Origin: Flaccisagitta enflata
Lineage: Eukaryota; Chaetognatha; Sagittoidea; Aphragmophora
Length of the DNA stretch: 64,000 nucleotides
Direction of reading: 5' to 3'
Assembly: GCA_965153355.1 (NCBI GenBank)
Contig: OZ231127.1
Span: forward strand, 82,770,001-82,834,000
Within the stretch, counting starts at the first letter, position 1, and every line of letters begins with the position of its first letter. A program made the translations under genes and the position numbers. A model generated the notes under the pieces. The model was not told the DNA's origin, did no database searches, and saw nothing but the letters and a program-made list of their open reading frames with translations. Shown one piece after another: positions 48,601 to 59,636 of the stretch.

Positions 48601-49470
48601 TCATAACTCAAAACTTGTTGAACTTTTTGACTTGATTTTTTTTCCTGGTGTTTATTCCTCTCCTCAATTGTCCATTACCAATGAAAAACCAGCAAAAATA
48701 CTTAAAAACACCCTGAATCATACTTATCATAAAAACCTATATATGATATATATATAGGAAACGCTAAAACACGCATAACTCAAAAACCGTTCAACATTTC
48801 GACCCAATTTTTTTTCCTGGGACCATTTCCCCTTCTAAGCTATCCACTACTATTGCCAAACCACCCAAAAAGCTCCAAAAAGTCCCCTTATAAAGAGCGT
48901 AGGTCCCTCCGGAATCATGTTTCAGTCGAGTCCCAGTCGTTTAAGCGGCAAATTTTGAATTTCGATGCAGGATCTATTTTCTTGGGGTCCACTCTTCCAA
49001 AGTAAACATCAAGATGAGAGGCTCAGAGCAAAAAAACTCTTAAAAAGTAATTATCTTTGTTGATTTTAGAGTGCTAAAAGCATAAAAAGGGAAAAATAGT
49101 GTTTCTACGTTTACAATTAGGCGCTTCATTGTAAAGTTTTGGCAGACCTGATTCTTGATTTATGGATATCGATCCGCGGTCTTGTAAGGTCAATGCACTT
49201 TGGCTAAAAATCAAACAATCCTATAAGGTTTAAGATAGTGAAATGAGCCTTTGAAACTCATAGGTTATTTGTGCAAAATCACAGGTCATTCCTACCGAGA
49301 GACCGAACGGCCACAGGAGTGAAAAATGTCAAGTTTTTTCATCTTATTCTGTAAATACATTGCCTAAGCTTTGCTCATATGCTCTCACTTGGTTCAATAA
49401 GAGTTGCATGTTAGGTAGATATCAGGTCAAAGATGACCTAAGAACAAGGCTCTCAAAGGGAACTACGCCC
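27614..49470 (+). repeat. ~1064-bp tandem satellite array, about 20.5 units
   Basis: Units beginning GAGCGTAGGTCC start at 27614, 28678, 29742, 30807, 31871, 32933, 33998, 35062, 36122, 37187, 38249, 39315, 40375, 41440, 42504, 43569, 44634, 45699, 46763, 47828 and 48895; the last is cut at 49470. Period 1060-1067 bp. Units are almost identical, with a few variant classes. Conserved landmarks: GATATCGATCCGCGGTCTTG, a palindromic CCTATATATGATATATAT, and CCCTTATAAAG twice per unit. No unit encodes a convincing protein; a 68-codon frame spanning a junction appears only where TTTTGACCC replaces TTTCGACCC. All units have the same orientation. Confidence 0.97.
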
Positions 49471-50044
49471 CTCTCTCTCTCTCTCTCTCTCACTCTCCGC
49501 CATTGCTAAGCTTTCTTTCAATACCGTGACACCTGCCTCGCAAACGTCATTATTTTTATCATACTAACATAATAAACTGCTATGATACGCGCTGAATCGT
49601 AGTATGGCCTATTTAAGCTCACTTGGAGCATCTTATGGGGAGGATACATCATCTTTACCTCCCCAAACTGCCCGTTTATTTCATTACTCATGGGATTCAT
49701 CACCAATGCCAAAAAAAAGAAGAAGAAGAAAAAAAAGAAATGGAAAAAAAGACACCACCGAAAATCCCAAGCGTGCTTTACATTGGGCATTCTTTCTGGA
49801 TTCTTTCCCCTCTTTCTCTCTCTGTTTCTTTCCCTTTTTTGCTCGTTTGTTTGTATGTTGGTATGTCTGTATGTTTTTGTTTGTTTGTATGTTTGTATGT
49901 TTGTATGTTGGTGTGTTTGTTTGTTTGTTTGTTTGTTTGTTTGTTTGTTTGTTTGTTTGTTTGTTAATTTTTTTTTCTTTGTTTCTTATTTCTTAAAATT
50001 GATTTTTTTCTGTCTTTCTTACAGTTAGTCAGTTGGTCAGTCTA

Positions 50045-50094
<50 letters not shown>

Positions 50095-50121
50095 CTTCTG
50101 TCCGTCCGCCCGTCCATTCAC

Positions 50122-50181
<60 letters not shown>

Positions 50182-50210
50182 TCATTCATTCTTTCTTTTT
50201 TTTTCTCTCG

Positions 50211-50264
<54 letters not shown>

Positions 50265-50304
50265 CTCTCATTTCTTCCCCGGGCAGCGGCACTTCCGCCC
50301 ATGC

Positions 50305-50367
<63 letters not shown>

Positions 50368-50400
50368 CCTCATAGTTTCTAGTTCTTCCCCCCCCCTTCC
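49471..50400 (+). repeat. Microsatellite cluster right of the satellite
   Basis: (CT)n at 49471-49491, GTAT/GTTT at 49850-49963, (CTGT)n at 50049-50093, (CTTT)n at 50121-50183, (CT)n at 50205-50262 and 50309-50364. The sequence between them carries no recognisable gene. Confidence 0.9.
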
Positions 50401-51136
50401 CCAACGCATCAGCCGTCGCTGCAAGCAGCACAGTAACATATAAACGGTTCAGGATGCTGCTGTCACTGTTACTGCTGAGGTTGCTGCGGCAGTGAGACGA
50501 GGCGCGCAGTGAGGCCTCTCTAGGCTCAAAACGTCCTGGAAAAAAATGGGGGAAAAAAGAAATTCCATTCACTTAGTCTGTCTCTCCGCGCATCGCTGGA
50601 TTCAAGGGGGTTTAACAGAAAGTGGGCGGGGTTTATCAATAGGAAAGGGACGAAGGGGTAATGGGTCTTTTGTCGAGAGGAGATTTCACTGTAAGAGGAA
50701 TGGTGTTTTTGAAGGTGTTTGCGCAGTTGTCCCTTTCGCCTGATGATTCCTCCTAATGTAGACCTTTTTGATAATAGCAGCAGAGATTTAAGCTTCAAAT
50801 TTGACTCCCCTCATTGCATTTCTTCCCATTTTTCATCGGTTTTCTACAGAGGAGATAATGGTTCTCCAGTAGATCCCAATTGTTATTGTCACAAAAACGT
50901 GAAACGGACAAGGAAATCAAGTTTCAAGGTTGAGATTCACATTTTGTTGGTTCAAATTCATTCTCAATATGTGAATCATTTTATAATGGTTTCAAGATTC
51001 AAAAGGCCCTACCCCGGCCCCGGCCCCGGTGATTCAATCCTCATTCTCAACTCACCAGGTCCTCATAACATAAGTTGAGGACTTTCCACTTATTTTCAAT
51101 AAGTTGTATTGATAATGAGGAAGAAGAGAAAGAAGA
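50401..51136. other. Unassigned unique DNA
   Basis: About 730 bp without a coding signal I trust. It contains CCCCGGCCCCGGCCCCGG at about 51012-51029. Open frames here are short and have no motifs. Confidence 0.45.
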
Positions 51137-51895
<759 letters not shown>

Positions 51896-52265
51896 GTCAA
51901 AGAGAGTCACAGAGTGCGATGAAATGGGTTGGGGATAGCAGAGGAAGACTTATTTGTGAAAACAGATGGAAATGCGAAAGACCAACTAGGAAGTTGAAAG
52001 AGGGAACAAACAGTGAAACCACTGATCCATATTCCACCAAAATAAACAACAAGAAGCGCTGTGTGTTAGACCAATTGGAGAGTATGGAATGGGAGGATGG
52101 CAGGATGGAACAGAAAGACGTCGAAGAATGAGGGCGTGTTTCTAGTGAAGATGAAAAACGCGTTTGTTTCTATTGAACGCTTTCACAGTGTGAACACATA
52201 TCTACATATATTTATATATATATATTTATACATATATTTATTATATATATATATATATTTATATT
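51896..52265. other. Unassigned DNA and AT microsatellite before the LINE
   Basis: Unique-looking sequence to about 52198, then (TATATTT)/(TA)n to 52265, directly against the 5' truncation point of the LINE. No gene recognised. Confidence 0.5.
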
Positions 52266-53770
52266 TGTCATGGTCTGACATGATTGAGATAGCCGGCAAA
52301 ATAAAAGTAGGCAAAGCAACAGCTGGTATTATTAGACCCCAGCATTTTATTCATGGCGGTCCTAGATTACTGCAGCATTTCCAAATTCTTTTTAACGGTA
52401 TGTTTCAACATGGTTTTGTACCAACAGAATTTTTAAAGGGTACTATTTTGCCTATTGTAAAAGATAGTCAAGGTGATACATCTGATACGTCTAATTATCG
52501 CGGTATTACTTTGAGTAGCCTTCCATCCAAACTTTTTGAATTTGCAATTCAACTTAAAACGTCATATTTGTTGCAAACCGATGACCTACAATTTGGTTTC
52601 AAACGCAAAACCAGCACTAACCACGCACTTTACTGCCTTAAATCGACAATTGAACATTTCACTAGTCATAATTCACGCGTCTACGTTGCTTTCCTTGATT
52701 GTAGCAAAGCCTTTGACCGTATCTCTCATTATGGTCTTTTTACCAAACTCATGAATCGCAAAGTACCTTTATGCATCATTCTTTGTCTCATATTTTGGTA
52801 TAGTAACATGTTCTCAGAGGTTAAATGGGGCTCTGAAACAAGTCGCTCTTTTGCAGTCCCCCTTGGTATCAAGCAGGGTGGGATAAACTCACCTGATTTT
52901 TTTGCTTGCTACTATGATGGTATGGTTAACCAGTTACGGCAAATGAACATAGGCTGCCATATCCAAAACACTTTTCTCGCGTCTCTTTTTTTCGCAGACG
53001 ACATAGTCTTATTGGCTCCAACTAGATCTGGTCTACAGAAAATGATAAACACGTGCGAAAGTTATTGTTCGACTTTTGGACTCACTTTTAATGCTAAAAA
53101 ATCAAACATCATGATATTTTCCAAAAACATTGTTGACTACAGTATGGTAGAACCTCTCACGATTACTGGATGTAGCATTGACATTGTTAATCATATCAAG
53201 TATCTAGGTGTCACCATTACAAGTGGCCCAGCCTTTTCCTTTTCACACGAAGCGCATCTGAGATCGTTTTACAGATCAACAAATTCGATACTCAATCAAA
53301 TTCAAACAAAAAATGAAACAATTCAAATGCACCTCTTGTACTCGCATTGCGTGCCGTGTTTCTCTTATGCTTCGGCGATGAAAGAGTTTTCCTCAAAACA
53401 GATGAACGAGTGTAATACGGCTCTAAATGATGCCATTAGAAAGATCTTTACCTTTCATAGATGGGAAAGCGTTCGTACCCTCAGGGAAGGTTTTGGTTAT
53501 CCATCCTTGACTGAGATTTTTGCCAAAGCCAGAAAAAAATTCCATGAATCCCTACCTGGCCATTCTAATTCGACTGTATCACGTCTGTCCAAGTACATGG
53601 CTGCAGACACCTGATTATTTTTCTTTTTTTTAACAACTGCTTTTTTTTTCCTTTTAATTTATACAATGCAAATTGTTCCTGATGAATGATGTACCGTATG
53701 CCACTGTCGCTTATTAAGTTGACGAAATAAACAAACCTCATATATGAATTAAACATGTATGAATTAAACT
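52266..53770 (+). mobile_element. 5'-truncated non-LTR retrotransposon (LINE)
   Basis: Coherent reverse-transcriptase coding starts just after an AT microsatellite and runs to TGA at 53612, followed by a ~160-bp 3' region ending ATGAATTAAACATGTATGAA, a repeated ATGAATTAAAC tail of the kind that terminates many non-LTR elements. The missing endonuclease half shows 5' truncation. The clade is uncertain (jockey/CR1-like). Confidence 0.82.
52275..53614 (+). CDS. LINE reverse transcriptase, C-terminal part of ORF2
   Basis: About 445 codons. RT motifs in order: NYRGITLSSLPSKLFE, FKRKTSTNHAL, AFLDCSKAFDRISH (first catalytic Asp), GIKQGGINSPDFF, LASLFFADDIVLLA (catalytic FADD) and KYLGVTITSG. The C-terminal thumb region ends ARKKFHESL. 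The RT core is complete in one frame with no stops, but the ORF has no native start because the element is 5'-truncated, so it is probably not expressed on its own. The frame upstream of 52275 translates AT microsatellite and is not LINE. Confidence 0.88.
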
Positions 53771-53776
53771 GTCTCA

Positions 53777-54000
53777 CGAGGGAGTGAGTGAAGTAAGTGA
53801 GCAAGCCCGTGAATGGAGCGAGTGAGCAGAGTGAGCGGTGCGAGCGAACAAACATAGTGAGCGACCGTGTGGCCCGTCAGAAACGCGATTGTCTCCGATT
53901 AGAAACGCCCCCTGAGCGATGTTGCGAGGAGGGGCAGAGACAGGGATGCAAAGTTTGCAGAGACAGAGATACAACCATTACCCAAAAGTAAATCTGTTTG
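53777..54000 (+). repeat. GAGT/GAGC-rich imperfect repeat
   Basis: Runs such as GAGTGAGTGAAGTAAGTGAG and GAGCGAGTGAGCAGAGTGAG directly after the LINE tail, then unassigned sequence. It may be the insertion target. Confidence 0.55.
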
Positions 54001-54094
54001 ACTAGTGAAGCGAACACATCGATTTATAGGGACGAGCATAAGCGACAAGAACACAAGAACACTATGTCAACTTTGAGATGATGAAACATCTTTA

Positions 54095-54300
54095 GGTCAC
54101 GGACTTGCGTCTCTATAAACCCCTTGTTTTTTTCAGCTTTTTGAACGGTCCGTCGGGTTTTTTCCGCTCCTTCCCACCCGTCCGTCACTTTAGAGTTGCC
54201 ATGTATCCGGCTTTGTCTAGTCCCGGAATAGCTACTCTACAAGAGACTCTGTCCGTCCATACGTCCATCCGGCCACCCGTCCATCCGTCCATCCATTGGT
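54095..54300. repeat. SINE-like or CCGTC-repeat fragment
   Basis: AGGTCACGGACTTGCGTCTC, GTCCGTCACTTTAGAGTTGC, ATGTATCCGGCTTTGTCTAG and CCGTCCATACGTCCATCCGG resemble parts of the SINE-like family at 1940-2040 and 15735-15975. Confidence 0.45.
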
Positions 54301-54649
54301 CAAACCTCAATCAAGATGCTGATGAGCTAAACTTTAGAAAGCCCATGTTTAGGGATTTGACAAAATCATCCCTTGTAGTCCGTGTGTATTGTTGCCCTTC
54401 CAGAGACAACTATGATTTTTTTTTCGGGGGCCTTCAACAATTAACATTATATTTTACAGGCGGGTATACCTTAATAGCGAGGGCAGTCTAGCAAGGTTCG
54501 ACTGGAATTCATGGTAATGCTGCTTTTACCAGAAGATACAATACAATACAGTATGACACAATATGCTTTCCACGCGGCTGATTCCGGGAGTCATGTTTGC
54601 GAGGTCCATCGAATATATTACGGAAACGTGGTTAATCAGATTGGTTGAC

Positions 54650-54962
54650 CTCCAACTCCTCTTCGACCTCCCTTCTTCTTTCTCCTCCTCTCCTCCTCTT
54701 CCTCCCCCACCAACCACTCCAACTCGACCTGGTCGACCTCCCTTCTTCTTTCTCCTCTTCCTCCTCTTCATCTTCCTCCTCTTCATCCTCCTCTCCTCCT
54801 CTTCCTCTTCCTCTCCCCCAACCACTCCATCCCAACCTGATCGACCTCCCTTCTTCTTTCTCCTCTCCCTCTCCTCCTCCTCCTCTTCCTCCCCCACCAA
54901 CCACTCCATCTCGACCTGATCGACCTCCCTTCTTCTCTCTCCTCTCCCTACTCCTCCTCCTC
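54650..54962 (+). repeat. CT-rich minisatellite with 60-110-bp units
   Basis: Repeats of CGACCTGGTCGACCTCCCTT and CTTCTTTCTCCTC plus CCACCAACCACTCCA, separated by variable (CTCCTCTTC)n. A further unit of the same repeat lies at 56060-56185. Confidence 0.85.
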
Positions 54963-55027
54963 CTCCTGGTGAGTTAGGTGGTGGCTGAAGCGGTGGAGGA
55001 GGAGAGGGAGGATTAGGAGGGAGGCAG

Positions 55028-55150
55028 GGCCACGGGCCTTTTGAGAGTTTGAGAGCTCTCCGAGAGTTTGAGAGTCTCTGAGAGCTCTCAAAGGACTCTC
55101 TGAGAGTCTCCGTGCTCTCACTCTTCTTTGAGAGCTCTTATTGAAAGAGG
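55028..55150 (+). repeat. GAGAGTTTGAGAGCTCTC-type minisatellite
   Basis: Alternating GAGAGTTTGAGAGCTCTC and GAGAGTCTCTGAGAGCTCTC words, each partly palindromic. Confidence 0.7.
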
Positions 55151-55746
55151 CTCTGAGAGTATTCACCAAACCATGTTTCTGCATTGCTATAGTTGCAAAA
55201 AAACAATTTGCTTTTTTAATGCCCCAGAGCATATGTATGAGAGATTGGTACATTTGTCTGTCTGTCATTTTGTCTGTGTATGTGTTTATCTGTTTAACCG
55301 CTGGTTGTTTGGCCTGGCTAAATGCACATATCAATCAACTTGTTCTGGTTATGACTTTTGTAAAACAGTATCCCATCTGATTATCCATCTCCCTAAATCT
55401 CCCTGATGCACAGCTACGTTATTTGCTTGCAGGGTGGCAGGGACAGTACTAAATAAAGTTTACCAAGCAATCTGGTAGGGGTATTGATGCAAAAAGCGTA
55501 TTGATGCAATAAGCCTGGACAGAAAACTTGATGCATCATCTGCATATTAGAATTGGCGTACGGTCCAGACAGACCCATAAACCCACAGACCAATGGACTG
55601 ACCATTAAACTGATTTTTATAGTCCATATAAAGCAAAAAATCATGTTTTAGATAAATCCTAGCATACTCCAAACACCACCTCATCATGATTTTGTCCTGA
55701 ATTTGCTTAATGATCTCACATTTTGGGTTCAAAAGAGGAGGAGGAC

Positions 55747-56060
55747 TGGGAGGACCTCTTCCAGACCAAAGAGACTGAGCTTGAGGAGGAGAATGATTTT
55801 GATGATGGTAGAAGCGACAAAATCATAGATATGGTTTGGTAGTCCCTGCAAAGCTCTCAATCACCCTAAAAGTAGCTCTCAAAAGCCCCGTGGCCCTAAT
55901 TGCTGGGAGGACCTCTTGCAGACTAAAGAGACTGAGCTGGAGGAAGAGAATGATTTTAATGATAGTAAAGGCGACAAAATCATAGATATGATTTGGTGGT
56001 CCCTGCAAAGTTCTTAATCACCCCAAAAGTAGCTCTCAAAAGCCCCGTGGCCCTAATTGT
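55747..56060 (+). repeat. ~160-bp tandem duplication
   Basis: Two copies, starting CTGGGAGGACCTCTTCCAGA at 55747 and CTGGGAGGACCTCTTGCAGA at about 55904, both ending AGCCCCGTGGCCCTAATTG. The second copy is followed by the CT-rich minisatellite. Confidence 0.85.
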
Positions 56061-56840
56061 CTTCCTCCCCCTCCTCCTCTTCCTCCCCCACCAACCACTC
56101 CAACCCGACCTGGTCGACCTCCCTTCTTCTTTCTCCTCTTCCTTTTCCTCTCCTCCTCTTCCTCCTGCTCCCCCACCAACCAAGTCGCTATTCTCATCTC
56201 ACACATGAAGACCTGGGACAGAAAGACGAAATTTCTTTGGAATTTCTTGGTTTACTCTCTTTAATTTTATCATTCATATAAAATAATAAAATATATAAAA
56301 CAACAAATAAGCCAAGGTATTCTGTACGCTTAATAAACTTCTTATCGAAAGAAGACTAATTTTTGGAATTTCTTGGTTTACTGAAAATCCAAAGAAATTT
56401 CCGTTTATATATCACCCGCATTAGAAATCTGTAAAGTTTGTGGTGTATTACGTCAATTGCTAAATTAAATAGGGGTCCCTCATATTCTTATAAAGGACAT
56501 TCTAATAGTAGGGTGTTTCAAGTGGGTATAAGGAGTCCCATTCCATACTTTCCCCCTGTTGACAAAAAAAAAACCATTAGTGTGAACTAGGTTTTTTTTT
56601 CTTTTTCAAATTCCCGGAATTTAAAAAACAAAGTCGATCTCCTTTTACCCACCTAAAAACGAAAAACCTCAGAAATGCGGGCGTTTGCGTAACAATAACA
56701 ACCGTTGAACGAACAGAAAATAACGGTCACGTTTTAACTTTATAAGTCACGACTTATAGGTTTGGATAGTAACTAAGACAGAAAAGGAGAATTCTAAATA
56801 TCCAAATTATCAATCAACAACCCTTCCAACCAAAAGAAAC

Positions 56841-56848
56841 TATAAAAG
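56841..56848 (+). promoter_or_regulatory. TATA box of the small secreted-protein gene
   Basis: TATAAAAG in the context AACTATAAAAGACTCGG, 79 bp upstream of the ATG at 56920, which leaves room for a transcription start about 30 bp downstream and a ~50-nt leader. Confidence 0.6.
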
Positions 56849-56919
56849 ACTCGGCATTTGTTAGGTTACCAAAATTCTTTCCTAATCATTTCTCCGCTTG
56901 ATTACTTCGACAAGCCATC

Positions 56920-57375
56920 ATGAACGAATATCTCTTTCTCGCGTTGGCATCTCTTCTCTTCACCATGGGAATGGCTTCTGAATCAAATGAGCAAACCCTT
57001 GAGGACTACGTTAAAGATCCAGTTCCCTCGAATAAGTGTTTTCAAAAATTTGAGGGCTATTTGGAAAGCGTGGGCTACAGGTAAGTGGGGGGGGGAGAAA
57101 AGTTTTGAACACAAGATTAATGCAAAAGGCTGGTTATTATTACCTTCTTCGCCATGGTAACATATTAATTAGTTTAGGCTTGCATTAAAATCAAATACTT
57201 CTATTTCTAAAGGTTAACATGCCTGTCAATCATTGATTTGAGGAAAGATGGGGATGCTTGTCAATTGATTGTTTATCGCACGGCTACTGGAAGAACCACC
57301 ACTTCTCGATGTTTACCAGTATCAGAGAAGTATCTCAAAACTGAGTATAAAAAAAAAAGTATTACAGAATACTGA
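56920..57375 (+). CDS. Predicted small secreted four-cysteine protein, two exons
   Basis: Exon 1 is 56920-57080 (ATG in CATCATGAAC; donor CTACAG|GTAAGTGG), exon 2 is 57213-57375 (acceptor TTTCTAAAG; stop TGA). The splice keeps phase 2 and gives 107 residues. The start MNEYLFLALASLLFTMGMAS is a typical signal peptide, followed by ESNEQTLEDYVKDPVPSNKC. The mature part has four cysteines (NKC, LTC, DAC, SRC), which could form two disulphides, and a basic C-terminus. No family is recognised. A TATA box lies 79 bp upstream and the donor is near-perfect. An A10 run at 57349-57358 sits near the end; skipping one base opens a second frame to 57556 (see next entry), so the true C-terminus is uncertain. 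Confidence 0.6.
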
Positions 57376-57556
57376 CGATGTCGAATATCTTCAATTTGGC
57401 AACATTGCCCTGGTGTTGCTCGATATCATTCTCACCATATTCAAAATTTTTCAACAAAAGTTACAAACAACTCAAATCCTAGCAAATCAAGGCAATGCTC
57501 CCAACACTCCAACACCACTAAGACGAAACAGTCAGTATGCCATACAAAACGTGTGA
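57359..57556 (+). CDS. Possible alternative C-terminus with a membrane segment
   Basis: In the frame reached by a one-base change at the A10 run, 65 codons stay open to TGA at 57554-57556. They include a hydrophobic stretch IALVLLDIILTIFKIF and a polar tail rich in Gln, Asn and Pro. It looks more like protein than chance AT-rich sequence. It could be the real end of the gene above (if the A-run length is a sequencing error), a slippage product, or a coincidence. Confidence 0.35.
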   Translation, partial: VLQNTDDVEYLQFGNIALVLLDIILTIFKIFQQKLQTTQILANQGNAPNTPTPLRRNSQYAIQNV

Positions 57557-58644
57557 ATCAGCATGCTCAGTCAATCGACAGTCGGGAAAAAAGGTAAAGT
57601 TCAAAAAGGTAAAGTTCATACAGAGTAGTGAAACAATGGGAAATTAAGCATGAGAGAAAAGGATAGAAATCAATACTTTCAAATTTAATTTCACACCGAC
57701 CTTTTTTTTCCATTTCTTTGATCAAAGTCCAAGGCTGGCAGCTGATTTAGCCAAATTTACTTCATTGGTCACTCATTTTATTCTTACTCCTGCCGTTTTC
57801 AATGTGTTTTCATTCTCAAGATTTTCCATTTGGGAACTAAATCATCAATCAGAAAAAATATATAACCATCATCGACTTCATGTCGTAAAAAAAATATAGG
57901 AATTCCATAAAAAAAAATACGACTACAGTACTGTCTGCGCATTGTCATCACTCCCAAATACCATCTGGTAAGGGCTTAGTGAAAATTCTTTATCCTTCAG
58001 ACTAAAGAATTGATAATCGGGCACGTCCCTAGATAGCGCCGGGGGCATACTATCTTAAATAATACCGGTTTTTCAAAGGCTCACATTCATTGTCGAGACC
58101 TTACATTAATTCGCCCCCCTGGGGTTAGCAAATTCTTTTTCTTTTCTTCTCTTTCTTTTTCTTTTCTTCTCCTTTTCGCAATTTCGTTAGCCACTTATTT
58201 CCATGACTCTAAAATTAGACGCCCTCTCTGATCAACTTCGAGCTGATTGTCATTTGTTTCTTTGATTCATTTACTACCGCTCATTCACTCCCCCGTTCAT
58301 ACTTCGTTCACTATTCATCAATCAGCTGTCAACATTCGTTCGTTTACCTGGACAGGTTCATTCATCACATTCATTCATCGTTCACATTTCACATTCATTG
58401 ATCATCAGAGCGTCTCTAATATTAAACACAGATTATCATTTTCTCATTCAACAGGCTCTCGTATTTGCCCCAAAAGAAGTGGCTTATATTACTCTCTTTT
58501 TATTCATTTTCTTTTACTTCATTTCTTTTCCTTCTTTTAACAGCGAACGGCGGTTTCTTCTTTCTCTTTACATTTAGAGGGAATTTAATTTAAATTTGTT
58601 TCAAAGTCATTATTCAAAATCAAAATGGCAAATTTTTTCTTACA
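57376..58644. other. AT-rich DNA, no gene assigned
   Basis: Apart from the possible extension to 57556, I see only low-complexity CTTTT sequence at 58135-58180 and TTCATTCA-rich sequence at 58255-58400. Confidence 0.45.
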
Positions 58645-58697
58645 TGGAAGTGCCGGTTGATGATTACTTTTACGAAGAATCATCAACCACGCTTCCA
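58645..58697. repeat. Short inverted repeat (hairpin)
   Basis: TGGAAGTGCCGGTTGATGAT faces ATCATCAACCACGCTTCCA with a ~12-bp spacer. It may mark the edge of the retroelement on the left, but this is not established. Confidence 0.6.
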
Positions 58698-58922
58698 GTT
58701 CAACGCTGCGTCCGTCCAACCGGGACTTGAGGCGTGCAGACATGGGGCTCGGTCGGAGGGCCACAGTGCCCTGATGTTGGTCTCAGGGCCCTCGAAAGCC
58801 CTCAGGCGCAAACTGGCAGCGGGACCATTCTTGGCCACTCCTAGAAGTCTTTCCCCAGGCTGCGGACCTTCTGAGGCCTCATCAGGCCCAAGACGCCTCC
58901 ACCAGCCCCATGGCCACGCCAG

Positions 58923-58959
58923 CTGTCAGTGGCGTTCCGTTTAGGAACGCCACCGACAG
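58923..58959. repeat. GC-rich stem-loop
   Basis: CTGTCAGTGGCGTTCC and GGAACGCCACCGACAG flank GTTTA: 16 bp per arm with one mismatch, in an otherwise GC-rich stretch between the hairpin at 58645 and the pol end. Confidence 0.7.
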
Positions 58960-59044
58960 TGCCAGAGCCCGAGTCCAAACTATTGAGATGCGAGGACTCG
59001 CCCCCCGCCATTGCGATGAGAATAATGCCCGTTCGCTGTGGGTT

Positions 59045-59090
59045 TAAATTTTTCCCCACTTAGATTTTCTTCCCCACTTTGCCCTTAAGG
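59045..59090 (-). other. Candidate polypurine tract of the LTR element
   Basis: On the - strand, GGGCAAAGTGGGGAAGAAAA and AAGTGGGGAAAAA lie about 110-150 bp past the pol stop, where a 3' polypurine tract is expected. I could not define an LTR, because no second copy is in the window. Confidence 0.35.
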
Positions 59091-59198
59091 GTTTTTAATT
59101 CAAAATTTTTCTAATTATTTCTTTATTTCATTTCTTGATTTTATCCAAAATTTTGCTAATAAAAAAAATACAAAAACCAAAAAAAAAAAAATACTGTC

Positions 59199-59636
59199 TC
59201 AAATCCATTCCAACGCATCGAGGCCGATTCCACCGTAGTGGCTCTTCGTCGTCAGCCCTGCATTTAGGACGAAATTGGCGTCAATCGACGGCGATAATTG
59301 GGCACCGCGCGCCCTTCTTCTTGTCATTGGTGGCGAATTCGAGGCTTCGTTCTTTGTGGCCATTTCTTCCATGCGTTCACACAATCTTAGTAAGTCCTCC
59401 TTCGTCTGGTTTCTGGTGATTAGTAGCAAATCACCCGGCAGAATACAGATATCCTCTGTCAAGATACTTTTGCATCTAAAAGTATTGGTACCGACGCGGT
59501 CCATGACCTCAAAGGCATTTTTTTGTAATTTGAATGCCAACTTTTTCTGAATGCCTTTTGCGAATGAAGTCCTTTTTAGTAAGCAAAGATCTCCACTTTT
59601 GAGCCTACGGCCATAATCAGTTGGCGAACTGTGATC
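59199..59636 (-). pseudogene. LTR integrase C-terminal domain
   Basis: Begins in frame after the A11 run with LKSGDLCLLKR, then FKLQKNAFEVMDRVGTNTFR and PGDLLLITRNQTKEDLLRLC, an SH3-like GDLV..K pattern usual after the DDE core. A basic tail TRRRARGAQ follows and it stops at TGA 59199-59201. Confidence 0.75.

Noticed and set aside
27614-49470. Array considered as rDNA, histone cluster or CRISPR
   Set aside because: No rRNA, tRNA or protein signatures; the unit is a 1064-bp direct satellite with no spacers.
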